5,278 nucleotides of DNA from an uncultured Bacteroidia bacterium (lineage in GTDB: Bacteria > Bacteroidota > Bacteroidia > Bacteroidales > UBA932). Shown one piece after another: positions 1 to 5,278 of the stretch. Positions within the stretch are counted from its first letter, which is position 1, and each line of letters opens with the position of its first letter. The DNA lies in assembly GCA_902795785.1 (NCBI GenBank), contig CADBMK010000196.1, forward strand, positions 1-5,278, read 5' to 3'. The position numbers were made by a program, and so were the translations under genes. The notes beneath the pieces are model-generated. The model saw only the letters and a list, made by a program, of their open reading frames with translations. It made no database searches and was not told where the DNA came from.

Positions 1-547
1 GCACAGGTACCAGGTCCAGCCGTGGGTGATTTTCGGTGATGCGTCACTGGAAGACATGACTATTTCCTATCCTCTCACCATTGAGGAACTCTATAAGAAC
101 TGCCAGGGTGTGGGTGAAGGCAAGGCCCGCAAATACGGCAAGCCTTTCCTCGAACTTATTGCAAAGTATGTGGAGGAGAATGAGATAGACCGTCCTGACG
201 ACTTCGTGCTCAACGCACCTCCAAGCAAGTCTCCTAACAAGGTCTATATCATCCAGAGCATAGACCGCAAACTCTTCCTTGACGATATCGCCGCGGCCAG
301 GGGAATGACCATTGAAGAACTCCTCACGGAGATAGAGGGTATCGTGGCTTCGGGAACCAAACTTGACATCAATTATTACATCCGCCAGGTTGTGGATGAC
401 GATGTGGTTGAGGAAATCTTCGATTATTTCAAGGAAGAAGCCGCATCGGATTCACTTGAGGATGCAATCAAGGAACTCGGCTCCGATTATGACGAAATCG
501 AGATCAGGCTTGTAAGAATCAAATTCCTTGTTGAGGTGGCAAACTAG
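1..547 (+). CDS. recQ: ATP-dependent DNA helicase RecQ, C-terminal part (5' end outside window)
   Basis: The frame is open from the left edge (first full codon at 2) to TAG at 545-547, giving the last 181 residues. RecQ is a 3'-5' superfamily 2 helicase that unwinds recombination and repair intermediates. The helicase, zinc-binding and winged-helix domains would lie upstream and are not visible. What is seen: an HRDC-type DNA-binding segment at fragment residues about 7-60, with PWVIFGD, SLEDM, a YPLT turn and the helix-hairpin-like GVGEGKARKYG; a short proline-containing linker around residues 65-78; then a helical region to the end that resembles the helix-turn-helix domain found after HRDC in Bacteroidota RecQ, including SIDRKLFLDDIA, SGTKLDINYYI and the terminal EIRLVRIKFLVEVAN. 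Length and order fit the long (over 700 aa) Bacteroidales RecQ form, by recall of the family. An ATG-like start inside the window would be artificial because the frame continues upstream. The gene ends tail-to-tail with the PHP gene, the stop codons overlapping. Identification is strong; completeness of the missing part is unknown. Confidence 0.9.
   Translation, partial: HRYQVQPWVIFGDASLEDMTISYPLTIEELYKNCQGVGEGKARKYGKPFLELIAKYVEENEIDRPDDFVLNAPPSKSPNKVYIIQSIDRKLFLDDIAAARGMTIEELLTEIEGIVASGTKLDINYYIRQVVDDDVVEEIFDYFKEEAASDSLEDAIKELGSDYDEIEIRLVRIKFLVEVAN
544..547. other. Overlapping convergent stop codons (shared CTAG)
   Basis: The palindrome CTAG at 544-547 supplies TAG (545-547) for recQ on the + strand and TAG (546-544) for the PHP gene on the - strand. 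There is therefore no intergenic spacer between these convergent genes. I saw no strong GC stem followed by a T-run on either strand near here; the best candidate is a 4-bp AAAG/CTTT stem around 560-573. Termination must occur inside the opposite gene, rely on Rho, or not be sharp. Confidence 0.85.
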
Positions 548-1380
548 ATTTCTGCCTTCAAAGGGATCGCTTTCCTGTTTTCAAAATGAACCAGATACCT
601 GAATCCGAGGGATTGCAGGAAGCTGATGGTGTCTCTGAAATTGAAGCCCGTATGGTCCGCTTTATGCGAGTCTGAACCGAGGCTGATGAATTCTCCTCCA
701 AGCTCACGGAACCTTTTCAGGATGGCCGGGTCAAGGACTGGCGTCCTTCCCTTGTATTCCTGGTAGGTCTTGGTGTTGATTTCCAGGGCCTTTCCTTCCT
801 TTGCGAGAAGCCCGAGGATCTTATCCAGGATATCTCCGAAGTCTTTGTAGAGGATGCTGGTCTCAGGGTAGGAGGCGTATCTTACGATGTAGTCGTAGTG
901 TCCCATAATGTCGAAATCGTTCCCGAGCCAGACCAGTTCTTCGCAAAGGGTCTCGAGATAATGGCCGTAGGCCTGCTTCCAGGTCTTGTTCTCGTAGTAG
1001 GAGCCCCAGAACGGGTCGGTCTCCTCCAGATAATGGCAGGAGGCTATTATCTCGTCGAAACTGTTGTTGTCCAGAACATTCCTGATCTGGTCCCTGTATG
1101 GCTTCTGGACGCCGATTTCTATGCCCTTGAAGATGCTTAAATCAGGCATAAGGGCGTTGACCCTGTCGATTTCAGCCTGCTGGGCCGGAATGTCAAAGGT
1201 TTCCGGGACCATATTCTCGAAAGCCGCCTTCATCGGCGGTGTATGTACGTCACAATGGTCTGTAAAACACATTCCTGAAAGGCCGGCGGCGGCCGCCGCC
1301 CTGGCGCTCTCCTCTACGGTTGTGTTTTTCCCGTCAAATGAGAACTGGCAGTGATTGTGATTGTCGTAAACGTTTTTCAT
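544..1380 (-). CDS. PHP-family phosphoesterase, histidinol-phosphatase-like (HisJ/HisK type)
   Basis: This 278-aa protein has the PHP (polymerase and histidinol phosphatase) fold, a metal-dependent barrel that hydrolyses phosphate esters. The family's best-known member of this size converts L-histidinol phosphate to histidinol in histidine synthesis. All expected metal ligands can be seen: H8 and H10 (HNH) with D16, D41-H42 (FTDH), E88 (GIEIG), H116 (ASCHYLE), H161 (GHYD), and D237/H239 (SDSH), so it should be catalytically competent with a three-metal site. Length matches the usual 260-290 aa, and no signal peptide is present, so it is cytoplasmic. The ATG at 1380-1378 overlaps the fhs stop (TAATG) and has GAAGGA 8 bases upstream, which supports this start. 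It is the second gene of an fhs operon, so it probably depends on fhs transcription and coupled translation. Substrate is inferred: many Bacteroidales carry the phosphatase as part of HisB, so this could be a paralogue acting on another phosphate ester. The family call is firm, the substrate is not. Confidence 0.87.
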   Translation of the reverse strand: MKNVYDNHNHCQFSFDGKNTTVEESARAAAAAGLSGMCFTDHCDVHTPPMKAAFENMVPETFDIPAQQAEIDRVNALMPDLSIFKGIEIGVQKPYRDQIRNVLDNNSFDEIIASCHYLEETDPFWGSYYENKTWKQAYGHYLETLCEELVWLGNDFDIMGHYDYIVRYASYPETSILYKDFGDILDKILGLLAKEGKALEINTKTYQEYKGRTPVLDPAILKRFRELGGEFISLGSDSHKADHTGFNFRDTISFLQSLGFRYLVHFENRKAIPLKAEI

Positions 1381-1394
1381 TAACTCAATCCTTC
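1378..1394 (-). promoter_or_regulatory. Coupled start of the PHP gene: TAATG overlap with a Shine-Dalgarno-like GAAGGA
   Basis: On the minus strand, GAAGGA (1394-1389) lies 8 bases before the ATG (1380-1378), inside the last codons of fhs, and the fhs TAA (1382-1380) shares its last A with the ATG. This arrangement suits reinitiation by ribosomes finishing fhs. Strong Shine-Dalgarno sites are uncommon in Bacteroidota, where A-rich leaders are the rule, so the functional weight of the GAAGGA is uncertain; the TAATG overlap is certain. Confidence 0.6.
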
Positions 1395-3047
1395 AATTTC
1401 CCCGTTGACCACGTCAATCTTCATGGCCTGCGGTACAAGCGGGAGACCAGGCATACGGATGATGTCACCAGCTATTGCAACTATCATTTCCGCTCCCGCG
1501 TTGATGACGATGTCCTTGATGTCGAAGTTGAATCCCGTTGGAACTCCATATTTTGTCGGGTCCTGTGAGAATGAGTACTGGGTCTTGGCGATGCAGACAG
1601 GGAAGCCGGCATAGCCGCTGGCCACAGCCTCGTTTATCTTCTTGAGGGCGTCGGAAGAGAAACTTACGCTTGCCGCTCCGTAAATCTTCTTTGCAACAGC
1701 CTCTATCTTTTCCTGAATGCTCTGGTTGTCGGCGTAGGTGAGTTTGAGAGGGGCTGACGGAGTCTTGTCTATGGTTTCCACCACGAGGTTCGCAAGGTCA
1801 ACGGCACCGCTTCCGCCTTCGTTGTAGGCGTTATTAAGCGCGAACGGCACTCCGAGAGTCTTGCAATGCTCTTTTACGAGGTTAATCTCGGCGTCCGTGT
1901 CCTGGGCGAATCTGTTGAAGCAGACCAGGACGGTCTGGCCGAAGCCTCTGATGTTCTCAATATGTTTGTCGAGGTTTGACATGCCCCTTCTGACTCCTTC
2001 CTCAGAAGGTTCCTTGATCTTCTCAACAGGTATGCCGCCGTGCATCTTCAGGCCCTGGAGTGTGGCCACGATGATGGTGAGGGCTGGCTGTAGGCCGCTC
2101 TTGCGGCACTTGATATCGAAAAATTTCTCTGCGCCGAGGTCTGCGGCGAATCCTGCCTCCGTGATGACGTAGTCTCCGTAGGTCATGGCCGTCTTGGTGG
2201 CGATGATGGAGTTGCAGCCGTGGGCGATGTTTGCGAAAGGTCCGCCGTGGATGAAGGCCGGGGTGTTCTCGGTGGTCTGGACCAGGTTAGGGTTGATGGC
2301 GTCCTTCAGAAGGGCCACGATGCTTCCGCCGACTCCCATGTCCTTTACCGTGAACGGCTTGCCCTCGAGGGTGTATCCAAGGAGGATGTTATCGATTCTT
2401 CTGCGAAGATCCTCCAGATCTTTGGAAAGGCAGAGAATTGCCATAATCTCGGATGCCGGGGTGATGTCGAAACCGGCTTCCTGAGGAACTCCGTTGGAAT
2501 ACGGACCCAGTCCGGTGACAATCTTTCTCAGAGAGCGGTCGTTGACATCCAGAACCCTCTTCCAAAGTATCTCCTTCATTCCGAAACCTTCCTTGCGGTG
2601 CTGGTAGATGTAGTTGTCCAGCAGGGCTGCAATCATATTGTCCGCCGATGTGACGGCGTGGAAGTCACCCGTGAAATGGAGGTTGATCTTGTCCATCGGA
2701 ACAACCTGGGCGTATCCGCCGCCTGCCGCACCGCCTTTCATTCCAAAGCATGGGCCAAGGGACGGCTCGCGGAGGGCGAGTACCGCATTCTTTCCGATCT
2801 TAGCCATACCAAGGGCGAGTCCGACGGAGACGGTGGTCTTTCCGATGCCGGCCTTGGTAGGTGTGATGGCCGTTACCAGAATCAACTTGCTCTTTTTGAC
2901 TTTGTCTTCATTGATCTCGGTGTAAGGAATCTTGGCAATGAACTTCCCATAAGGCTCGAGAAGGTTGTTGTCAATACCCAGTTTGGCAGCCACTTCTGCG
3001 ATGGGGAGAAGTTTGGCTTCCCTTGCTATTTCGATGTCTGATTTCAT
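1380..3047 (-). CDS. fhs: Formate-tetrahydrofolate ligase (10-formyl-THF synthetase)
   Basis: The enzyme joins formate to tetrahydrofolate using ATP, giving 10-formyl-THF, the one-carbon donor for purine ring closure and initiator tRNA formylation. It is cytoplasmic and normally a homotetramer. The 555-aa length is the family standard. Seen: ATP-binding P-loop TPTKAGIGKTT (residues 62-72); REPSLGP (93-99); the signature GMKGGAAGGGY (102-112); INLHFTGDFHA (121-131); NDRSLR and TGLGP; GGPFANIAHGCNS; ITEAGFAADLGAEKF; and VATLQGLKMHGG (327-338), the second family signature with a few substitutions. P-loop positions 65 and 68 are K and I rather than the P and E common in clostridial enzymes; I recall the same in Bacteroidales homologues, so I read it as lineage variation. 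The start MKSDIEIAREAKLLPI fits the family N-terminus. It is the first gene of a two-gene operon with the PHP phosphatase and diverges from the DUF308-dnaG operon. No Wood-Ljungdahl genes are nearby, so formate assimilation for biosynthesis is the likely role. Confidence 0.97.
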   Translation of the reverse strand: MKSDIEIAREAKLLPIAEVAAKLGIDNNLLEPYGKFIAKIPYTEINEDKVKKSKLILVTAITPTKAGIGKTTVSVGLALGMAKIGKNAVLALREPSLGPCFGMKGGAAGGGYAQVVPMDKINLHFTGDFHAVTSADNMIAALLDNYIYQHRKEGFGMKEILWKRVLDVNDRSLRKIVTGLGPYSNGVPQEAGFDITPASEIMAILCLSKDLEDLRRRIDNILLGYTLEGKPFTVKDMGVGGSIVALLKDAINPNLVQTTENTPAFIHGGPFANIAHGCNSIIATKTAMTYGDYVITEAGFAADLGAEKFFDIKCRKSGLQPALTIIVATLQGLKMHGGIPVEKIKEPSEEGVRRGMSNLDKHIENIRGFGQTVLVCFNRFAQDTDAEINLVKEHCKTLGVPFALNNAYNEGGSGAVDLANLVVETIDKTPSAPLKLTYADNQSIQEKIEAVAKKIYGAASVSFSSDALKKINEAVASGYAGFPVCIAKTQYSFSQDPTKYGVPTGFNFDIKDIVINAGAEMIVAIAGDIIRMPGLPLVPQAMKIDVVNGEIEGLS

Positions 3048-3071
3048 ATTTGAGAGTTGTATGGCTATGTG

Positions 3072-3103
3072 TCTGCGAAATTACCTAAAAATTCATAATT
3101 TTG
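3072..3103 (+). promoter_or_regulatory. Candidate Bacteroidota-type promoter for the DUF308-dnaG operon
   Basis: TAATTTTG at 3096-3103 is a full match to the Bacteroidota -7 consensus TAnnTTTG. TCTG at 3072-3075 matches three of four bases of the -33 TTTG, with a 20-base spacer that suits the consensus. Transcription would begin around 3108, leaving a leader of about 22 bases before the ATG at 3130. This is inferred from consensus matching only. AT-rich DNA produces such matches by chance, but position and spacing are good and this is the only gap upstream of the operon. Confidence 0.5.
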
Positions 3104-3128
3104 CATTTTTAATATAAGGCAAATTTAT
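3095..3128. repeat. Imperfect inverted repeat spanning both candidate -7 boxes
   Basis: The left arm ATAATTTTGC (3095-3104) pairs with the right arm GCAAATTTAT (3119-3128) at 9 of 10 positions, separated by 14 AT-rich bases. The mismatch is the fifth base from the outside (3099/3124). Each arm contains a TAnnTTTG element, one for each strand, so the symmetry may simply reflect two facing promoters; it could also be an operator. As RNA the stem would be AT-rich and weak and lacks a T-run, so it is not a terminator. Confidence 0.55.
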
Positions 3129-3152
3129 AATGATACTCTTCGGCTATAGAAA
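3120..3152 (-). promoter_or_regulatory. Candidate Bacteroidota-type promoter for the fhs-PHP operon
   Basis: On the minus strand TAAATTTG (3127-3120) is a full match to TAnnTTTG. TTTC (3152-3149), one base off the -33 TTTG, lies 21 bases upstream. Transcription would begin near 3115 and leave a leader of about 67 bases before the fhs ATG at 3047. The -33 part would sit inside the first codons of the DUF308 gene. An alternative, weaker box TAATTTCG (3083-3076) has no well-placed -33 partner. The call is inferred from consensus only. Confidence 0.42.
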
Positions 3153-3780
3153 TAAGTTCTCAAGTTATATGCGCGCCCTCGCCGCAATCGCCATCGGAAT
3201 GCTGATGTTCGTGGGCAGGATTGACGCGTTTGAGACCCTTGCCAAGGTTATAGGCGCTGTTATTATTGCGGCAGGAATCGTTTCAGTCGTCTTTGGAATG
3301 ACAAAACGCGGGGCGGGCACCCTTCCGCTTATGTCGGCCAATGCGGTCCTGGACATCATAATCGGTGTCCTGCTTTTTGCGAATCCTTCCGGAATAGCAG
3401 CCTTCATTCCAAAGATTATCGCCTTCCTGCTCATCGTTTTCTGCGTAATCCAGTTCGTTGCCCTCGTGGGCTCGGCTGCAGTTCTGGGCGGAGGACGCGG
3501 AGGCCTTTTGATCCCGGTTCTCCTCTTTATCGGAGCCATCCTGATTCTCAGCAGCGACAGCGGCGAGGCCTTCATCAGGATTCTCTCGGGAGTCCTTCTG
3601 GTGATGTACGGCTTCTCGGAGATTTCGTCCACCTATCGCCTTCATAAGGCAAAGGACGCCGCTGAGGCCGAGGCTTTCAGGCAGGCTCAGCAGGAACGCT
3701 ATGAATTTACCGAATCCGGAAAGCTTGACACTTCCGGAATATCAGATGCCAAGGAAGTAGAATACACCAAGGAAGACTAA
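3130..3780 (+). CDS. DUF308/HdeD-like six-helix membrane protein
   Basis: A 216-aa integral inner-membrane protein of unknown function. Six hydrophobic segments can be counted: residues about 14-30, 37-56, 66-84, 90-113, 125-141 and 147-166, with short loops and no cleavable signal peptide. Small-residue-rich helices arranged as repeating helix pairs, and the loop motif FANPSGIAAF after helix 3, match the DUF308 family, to which the E. coli acid-resistance protein HdeD belongs. That link is by family resemblance and does not show an acid-stress role here. Residues 167-216 form a charged, mostly acidic tail beginning with a helical KAKDAAEAEAFRQAQQERY stretch, probably cytoplasmic because the helix count is even and the N-terminus carries R7/K9/R15. 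The ATG at 3130 is preceded by an in-frame stop at 3115-3117, so little extension is possible. It is the first gene of an operon with dnaG, its TAA overlapping the dnaG ATG by one base. Biochemical function is unknown. Confidence 0.82.
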   Translation: MILFGYRNKFSSYMRALAAIAIGMLMFVGRIDAFETLAKVIGAVIIAAGIVSVVFGMTKRGAGTLPLMSANAVLDIIIGVLLFANPSGIAAFIPKIIAFLLIVFCVIQFVALVGSAAVLGGGRGGLLIPVLLFIGAILILSSDSGEAFIRILSGVLLVMYGFSEISSTYRLHKAKDAAEAEAFRQAQQERYEFTESGKLDTSGISDAKEVEYTKED

Positions 3781-3782
3781 TG
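3769..3782 (+). promoter_or_regulatory. Coupled start of dnaG: TAATG overlap with AAGGA
   Basis: AAGGA (3769-3773) lies 6 bases before the dnaG ATG (3780-3782), within the final codons of the DUF308 gene, and the upstream TAA (3778-3780) shares its last base with the ATG. The overlap fixes the dnaG start and suggests primase translation is tied to that of the membrane protein. The overlap is certain; the role of the AAGGA is inferred. Confidence 0.6.
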
Positions 3783-5278
3783 ATTCCAAAGGATACCGTT
3801 GACAGGATTCTTGATGCCGCCAGGGTTGAGGAGGTGATCGGAGACTTTATTACGCTCAAGCGCGCCGGCTCGAGCTATAAGGCCTGCTGTCCTTTTCATA
3901 ACGAAAAGACTCCTTCTTTTGTGGTGACTCCGTCAAAGGGTATCTATAAGTGTTTCGGTTGCGGAAAGGCAGGCTCTGCCGTCAGTTTCGTGATGGATTA
4001 TGAGCATAAGACCTATGTGGAGGCCCTTCGTTACCTTGCAAAGAAATACAACATCCCTGTCCAGGAAGACGAGGAAACTCCGGAACAGATTGCGGCCCGC
4101 CAGAAGAGCGAGAGCCTTTACATCGTGTCCGAGTTCGCCCATAAGTTCTTCGTGAACGCCCTTAAGGAAGGAGAAGGCCGTGCCGTGGGCTACGCCTATT
4201 TCAAATCCAGGGGACTAGAGGATGAGACGATAGAGAAATACGGGCTCGGATGGGCTCCGAAGGGAAAGCACAACCTTCTGGATGCCGCACTTGCCGCCGG
4301 CTACAAGACTGAGTATCTGGTGGAGACGGGCCTCTGCGCCCAGTATGAGGACGGAACGGTTAACGACAGGTTCTATAACCGCGTGGTGTTCCCGATCCAT
4401 TCCGTGAGCGGACGAGTGATAGCATTCGGCGCCAGGACCCTCCTGAAGGAGAAGTCTGAGACGGTGGCCAAGTATGTGAACTCGAAGGAGAGCGAGATTT
4501 ACGTAAAGAACAAATCCCTTTACGGAATCTGGTTCGCAAAGCAGGAGATTGCCCGCAGGGACAAGTGCTTTCTGGTTGAGGGATACCTGGATGTGCTGTC
4601 AATGCATCAGCTGGGTATCAAAAACGTGGTGGCTTCCAGCGGAACTTCGCTTACAGACGGGCAGATTAGCCTCATATCGAGGTTTACCCAGAATGTGACG
4701 GTGATGTATGACGGCGACAGCGCCGGTGTACACGCCTCGCTCCGCGCCATAGGAATGCTGCTGAAAGCCGGAATGAACGTCCGACTCCTTTTCATTCCTG
4801 ACGGCGACGACCCGGATTCGTATGCCCGCAAGCATACCCTTGCAGAGGTTGAGGCCTTCATAGAGGAGAACGAGCAGGATTTCATTGATTTCATGACGGA
4901 CCAGCTCCTTGCCGAGTCACAGGATGATCCAATCAAGAGGGCGGGCCTTATCAATGAGATTGCTGATACGATAGCATCGATTCCGGACGCAATCAAGCGT
5001 TCGGTTTACATAGAAACCACGTCGAGGAAACTCTCGATGGATATGGACGTCATCGCCGACAGGGTGGCCACCACCCGCAAGCGCATGATAGAGGATGAGA
5101 GAAAGGCCCAGGCCAGAATGGCTCCGGCCCATCAGCCTCAGGAAAACTCCGCTCCCCAGACGGCTCCCGTGGCCGCTCCGGCGGTGTTGAAGGACCCTAT
5201 GCAGCAGTATGAGACCAACACGGTGGTGGGACCTTCCGAGAGGGAACTGCTTACGTTCCTGCTTACGGACGGAACGGA
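3780..5278 (+). CDS. dnaG: DNA primase DnaG (3' end outside window)
   Basis: DnaG makes the short RNA primers for Okazaki fragments at the replication fork, recruited by the helicase DnaB. The frame is open from ATG 3780 to the right edge: 499 full codons, with the C-terminal part missing. Seen in order: a CHC2 zinc-binding domain with ligands C37, H40, C58 and C61 (CPFHNEKTPSF, then YKCFGCG); the RNA-polymerase core with FGARTL and KYVNSKESEIY; the Toprim fold with catalytic E267 (LVEGYLD), D311 and D313 (YDGDSAG) and a further acidic DDPDS motif at 344-347; a helical region rich in charged residues; a proline/alanine linker about 447-475; and the first residues (SERELLTFLL, 486-495) of the C-terminal DnaB-binding domain. 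All catalytic and zinc residues are present, so the enzyme should work. It follows the DUF308 gene with a TAATG overlap and lacks the rpsU neighbour of the E. coli arrangement; what lies downstream cannot be seen. It has no hydrophobic segment of its own. Confidence 0.96.
   Translation, partial: MIPKDTVDRILDAARVEEVIGDFITLKRAGSSYKACCPFHNEKTPSFVVTPSKGIYKCFGCGKAGSAVSFVMDYEHKTYVEALRYLAKKYNIPVQEDEETPEQIAARQKSESLYIVSEFAHKFFVNALKEGEGRAVGYAYFKSRGLEDETIEKYGLGWAPKGKHNLLDAALAAGYKTEYLVETGLCAQYEDGTVNDRFYNRVVFPIHSVSGRVIAFGARTLLKEKSETVAKYVNSKESEIYVKNKSLYGIWFAKQEIARRDKCFLVEGYLDVLSMHQLGIKNVVASSGTSLTDGQISLISRFTQNVTVMYDGDSAGVHASLRAIGMLLKAGMNVRLLFIPDGDDPDSYARKHTLAEVEAFIEENEQDFIDFMTDQLLAESQDDPIKRAGLINEIADTIASIPDAIKRSVYIETTSRKLSMDMDVIADRVATTRKRMIEDERKAQARMAPAHQPQENSAPQTAPVAAPAVLKDPMQQYETNTVVGPSERELLTFLLTDGT

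Noticed and set aside
62..72. Variant P-loop TPTKAGIGKTT in Fhs (residue numbers) as a sign of altered function
   Set aside because: The core GxGKTT is intact, and as far as I recall Bacteroidales Fhs proteins share the K and I, so it looks like lineage variation rather than novelty.
556..580. Possible terminator hairpin after recQ (AAAG/CTTT stem followed by a TTTT run)
   Set aside because: The stem is only about 4 bp and AT-rich, and the sequence is coding for the PHP protein's C-terminus; too weak to call.
1285..1300. Perfect 16-bp palindrome GGCGGCGGCCGCCGCC, containing a NotI-like site
   Set aside because: It encodes the alanine run (residues 28-32) in a helix of the PHP protein. Repeated GCC/GCG codons explain it, and it is inside a gene with no T-run after it.
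2220..3041. A 273-codon open frame on the + strand opposite fhs
   Set aside because: It lies wholly within the strongly identified fhs gene on the other strand, its translation looks like no known family, and it has no promoter or start context. Open antisense frames of this size arise from codon bias in GC-balanced genes.
3165..3645. Two minus-strand open frames (155 and 120 codons) opposite the DUF308 gene
   Set aside because: Both overlap a clear membrane-protein gene with good start context; their translations are arginine/proline-rich or low in recognisable structure, typical of antisense shadow frames.
3386..3741. An 11-base direct repeat CTTCCGGAATA at 3386-3396 and 3731-3741
   Set aside because: Both copies are inside the DUF308 gene, encoding Ser-Gly-Ile in each case (PSGIA and TSGIS). 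Shared codons at such a short length are not evidence of a mobile or regulatory repeat.
3933..5132. Several 61-129-codon minus-strand frames opposite dnaG
   Set aside because: dnaG is certain from its zinc and Toprim motifs across this whole stretch, and none of the antisense frames resembles a known protein.

Overview
The window looks like ordinary core chromosome of a bacterium of the phylum Bacteroidota, most likely order Bacteroidales. This rests on three things. The C-terminal end of RecQ, the formate-tetrahydrofolate ligase (with TPTKAGIGKTT as its P-loop) and the DnaG primase all read like Bacteroidales versions of these proteins. The one real intergenic gap carries two matches to the Bacteroidota -7 promoter element TAnnTTTG. 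Base composition is near 50% GC in the genes and AT-rich in the gap. Genus cannot be settled from the sequence alone.

Layout, left to right: (1) the 3' end of recQ on the + strand, whose stop codon overlaps the stop codon of the next gene. (2) A two-gene minus-strand operon reading right to left: fhs (formate-tetrahydrofolate ligase, 555 aa), then a PHP-family histidinol-phosphatase-like phosphoesterase (278 aa), joined by a TAATG stop/start overlap. (3) An 82-bp AT-rich divergent intergenic region at 3048-3129, where two candidate promoters face each other and their -7 boxes form the arms of an imperfect inverted repeat. (4) A two-gene plus-strand operon: a six-helix DUF308/HdeD-like membrane protein (216 aa), then dnaG (primase), again joined by TAATG and cut off by the right edge of the window.

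The genes serve DNA maintenance (recQ, dnaG), one-carbon metabolism (fhs), probable phosphate-ester hydrolysis related to histidine synthesis (PHP protein) and an unknown envelope function (DUF308). Coding density is very high: three of the four gene junctions overlap by 1 to 3 bases, and no stretch over 300 bases lacks a gene. I see no mobile element, CRISPR array, tRNA, rRNA, prophage or defence gene, and no convincing new system. The points most worth a second look are the symmetric face-to-face promoter pair at 3095-3128, the coupling of dnaG to a DUF308 membrane protein, and the coupling of fhs to a PHP phosphatase.
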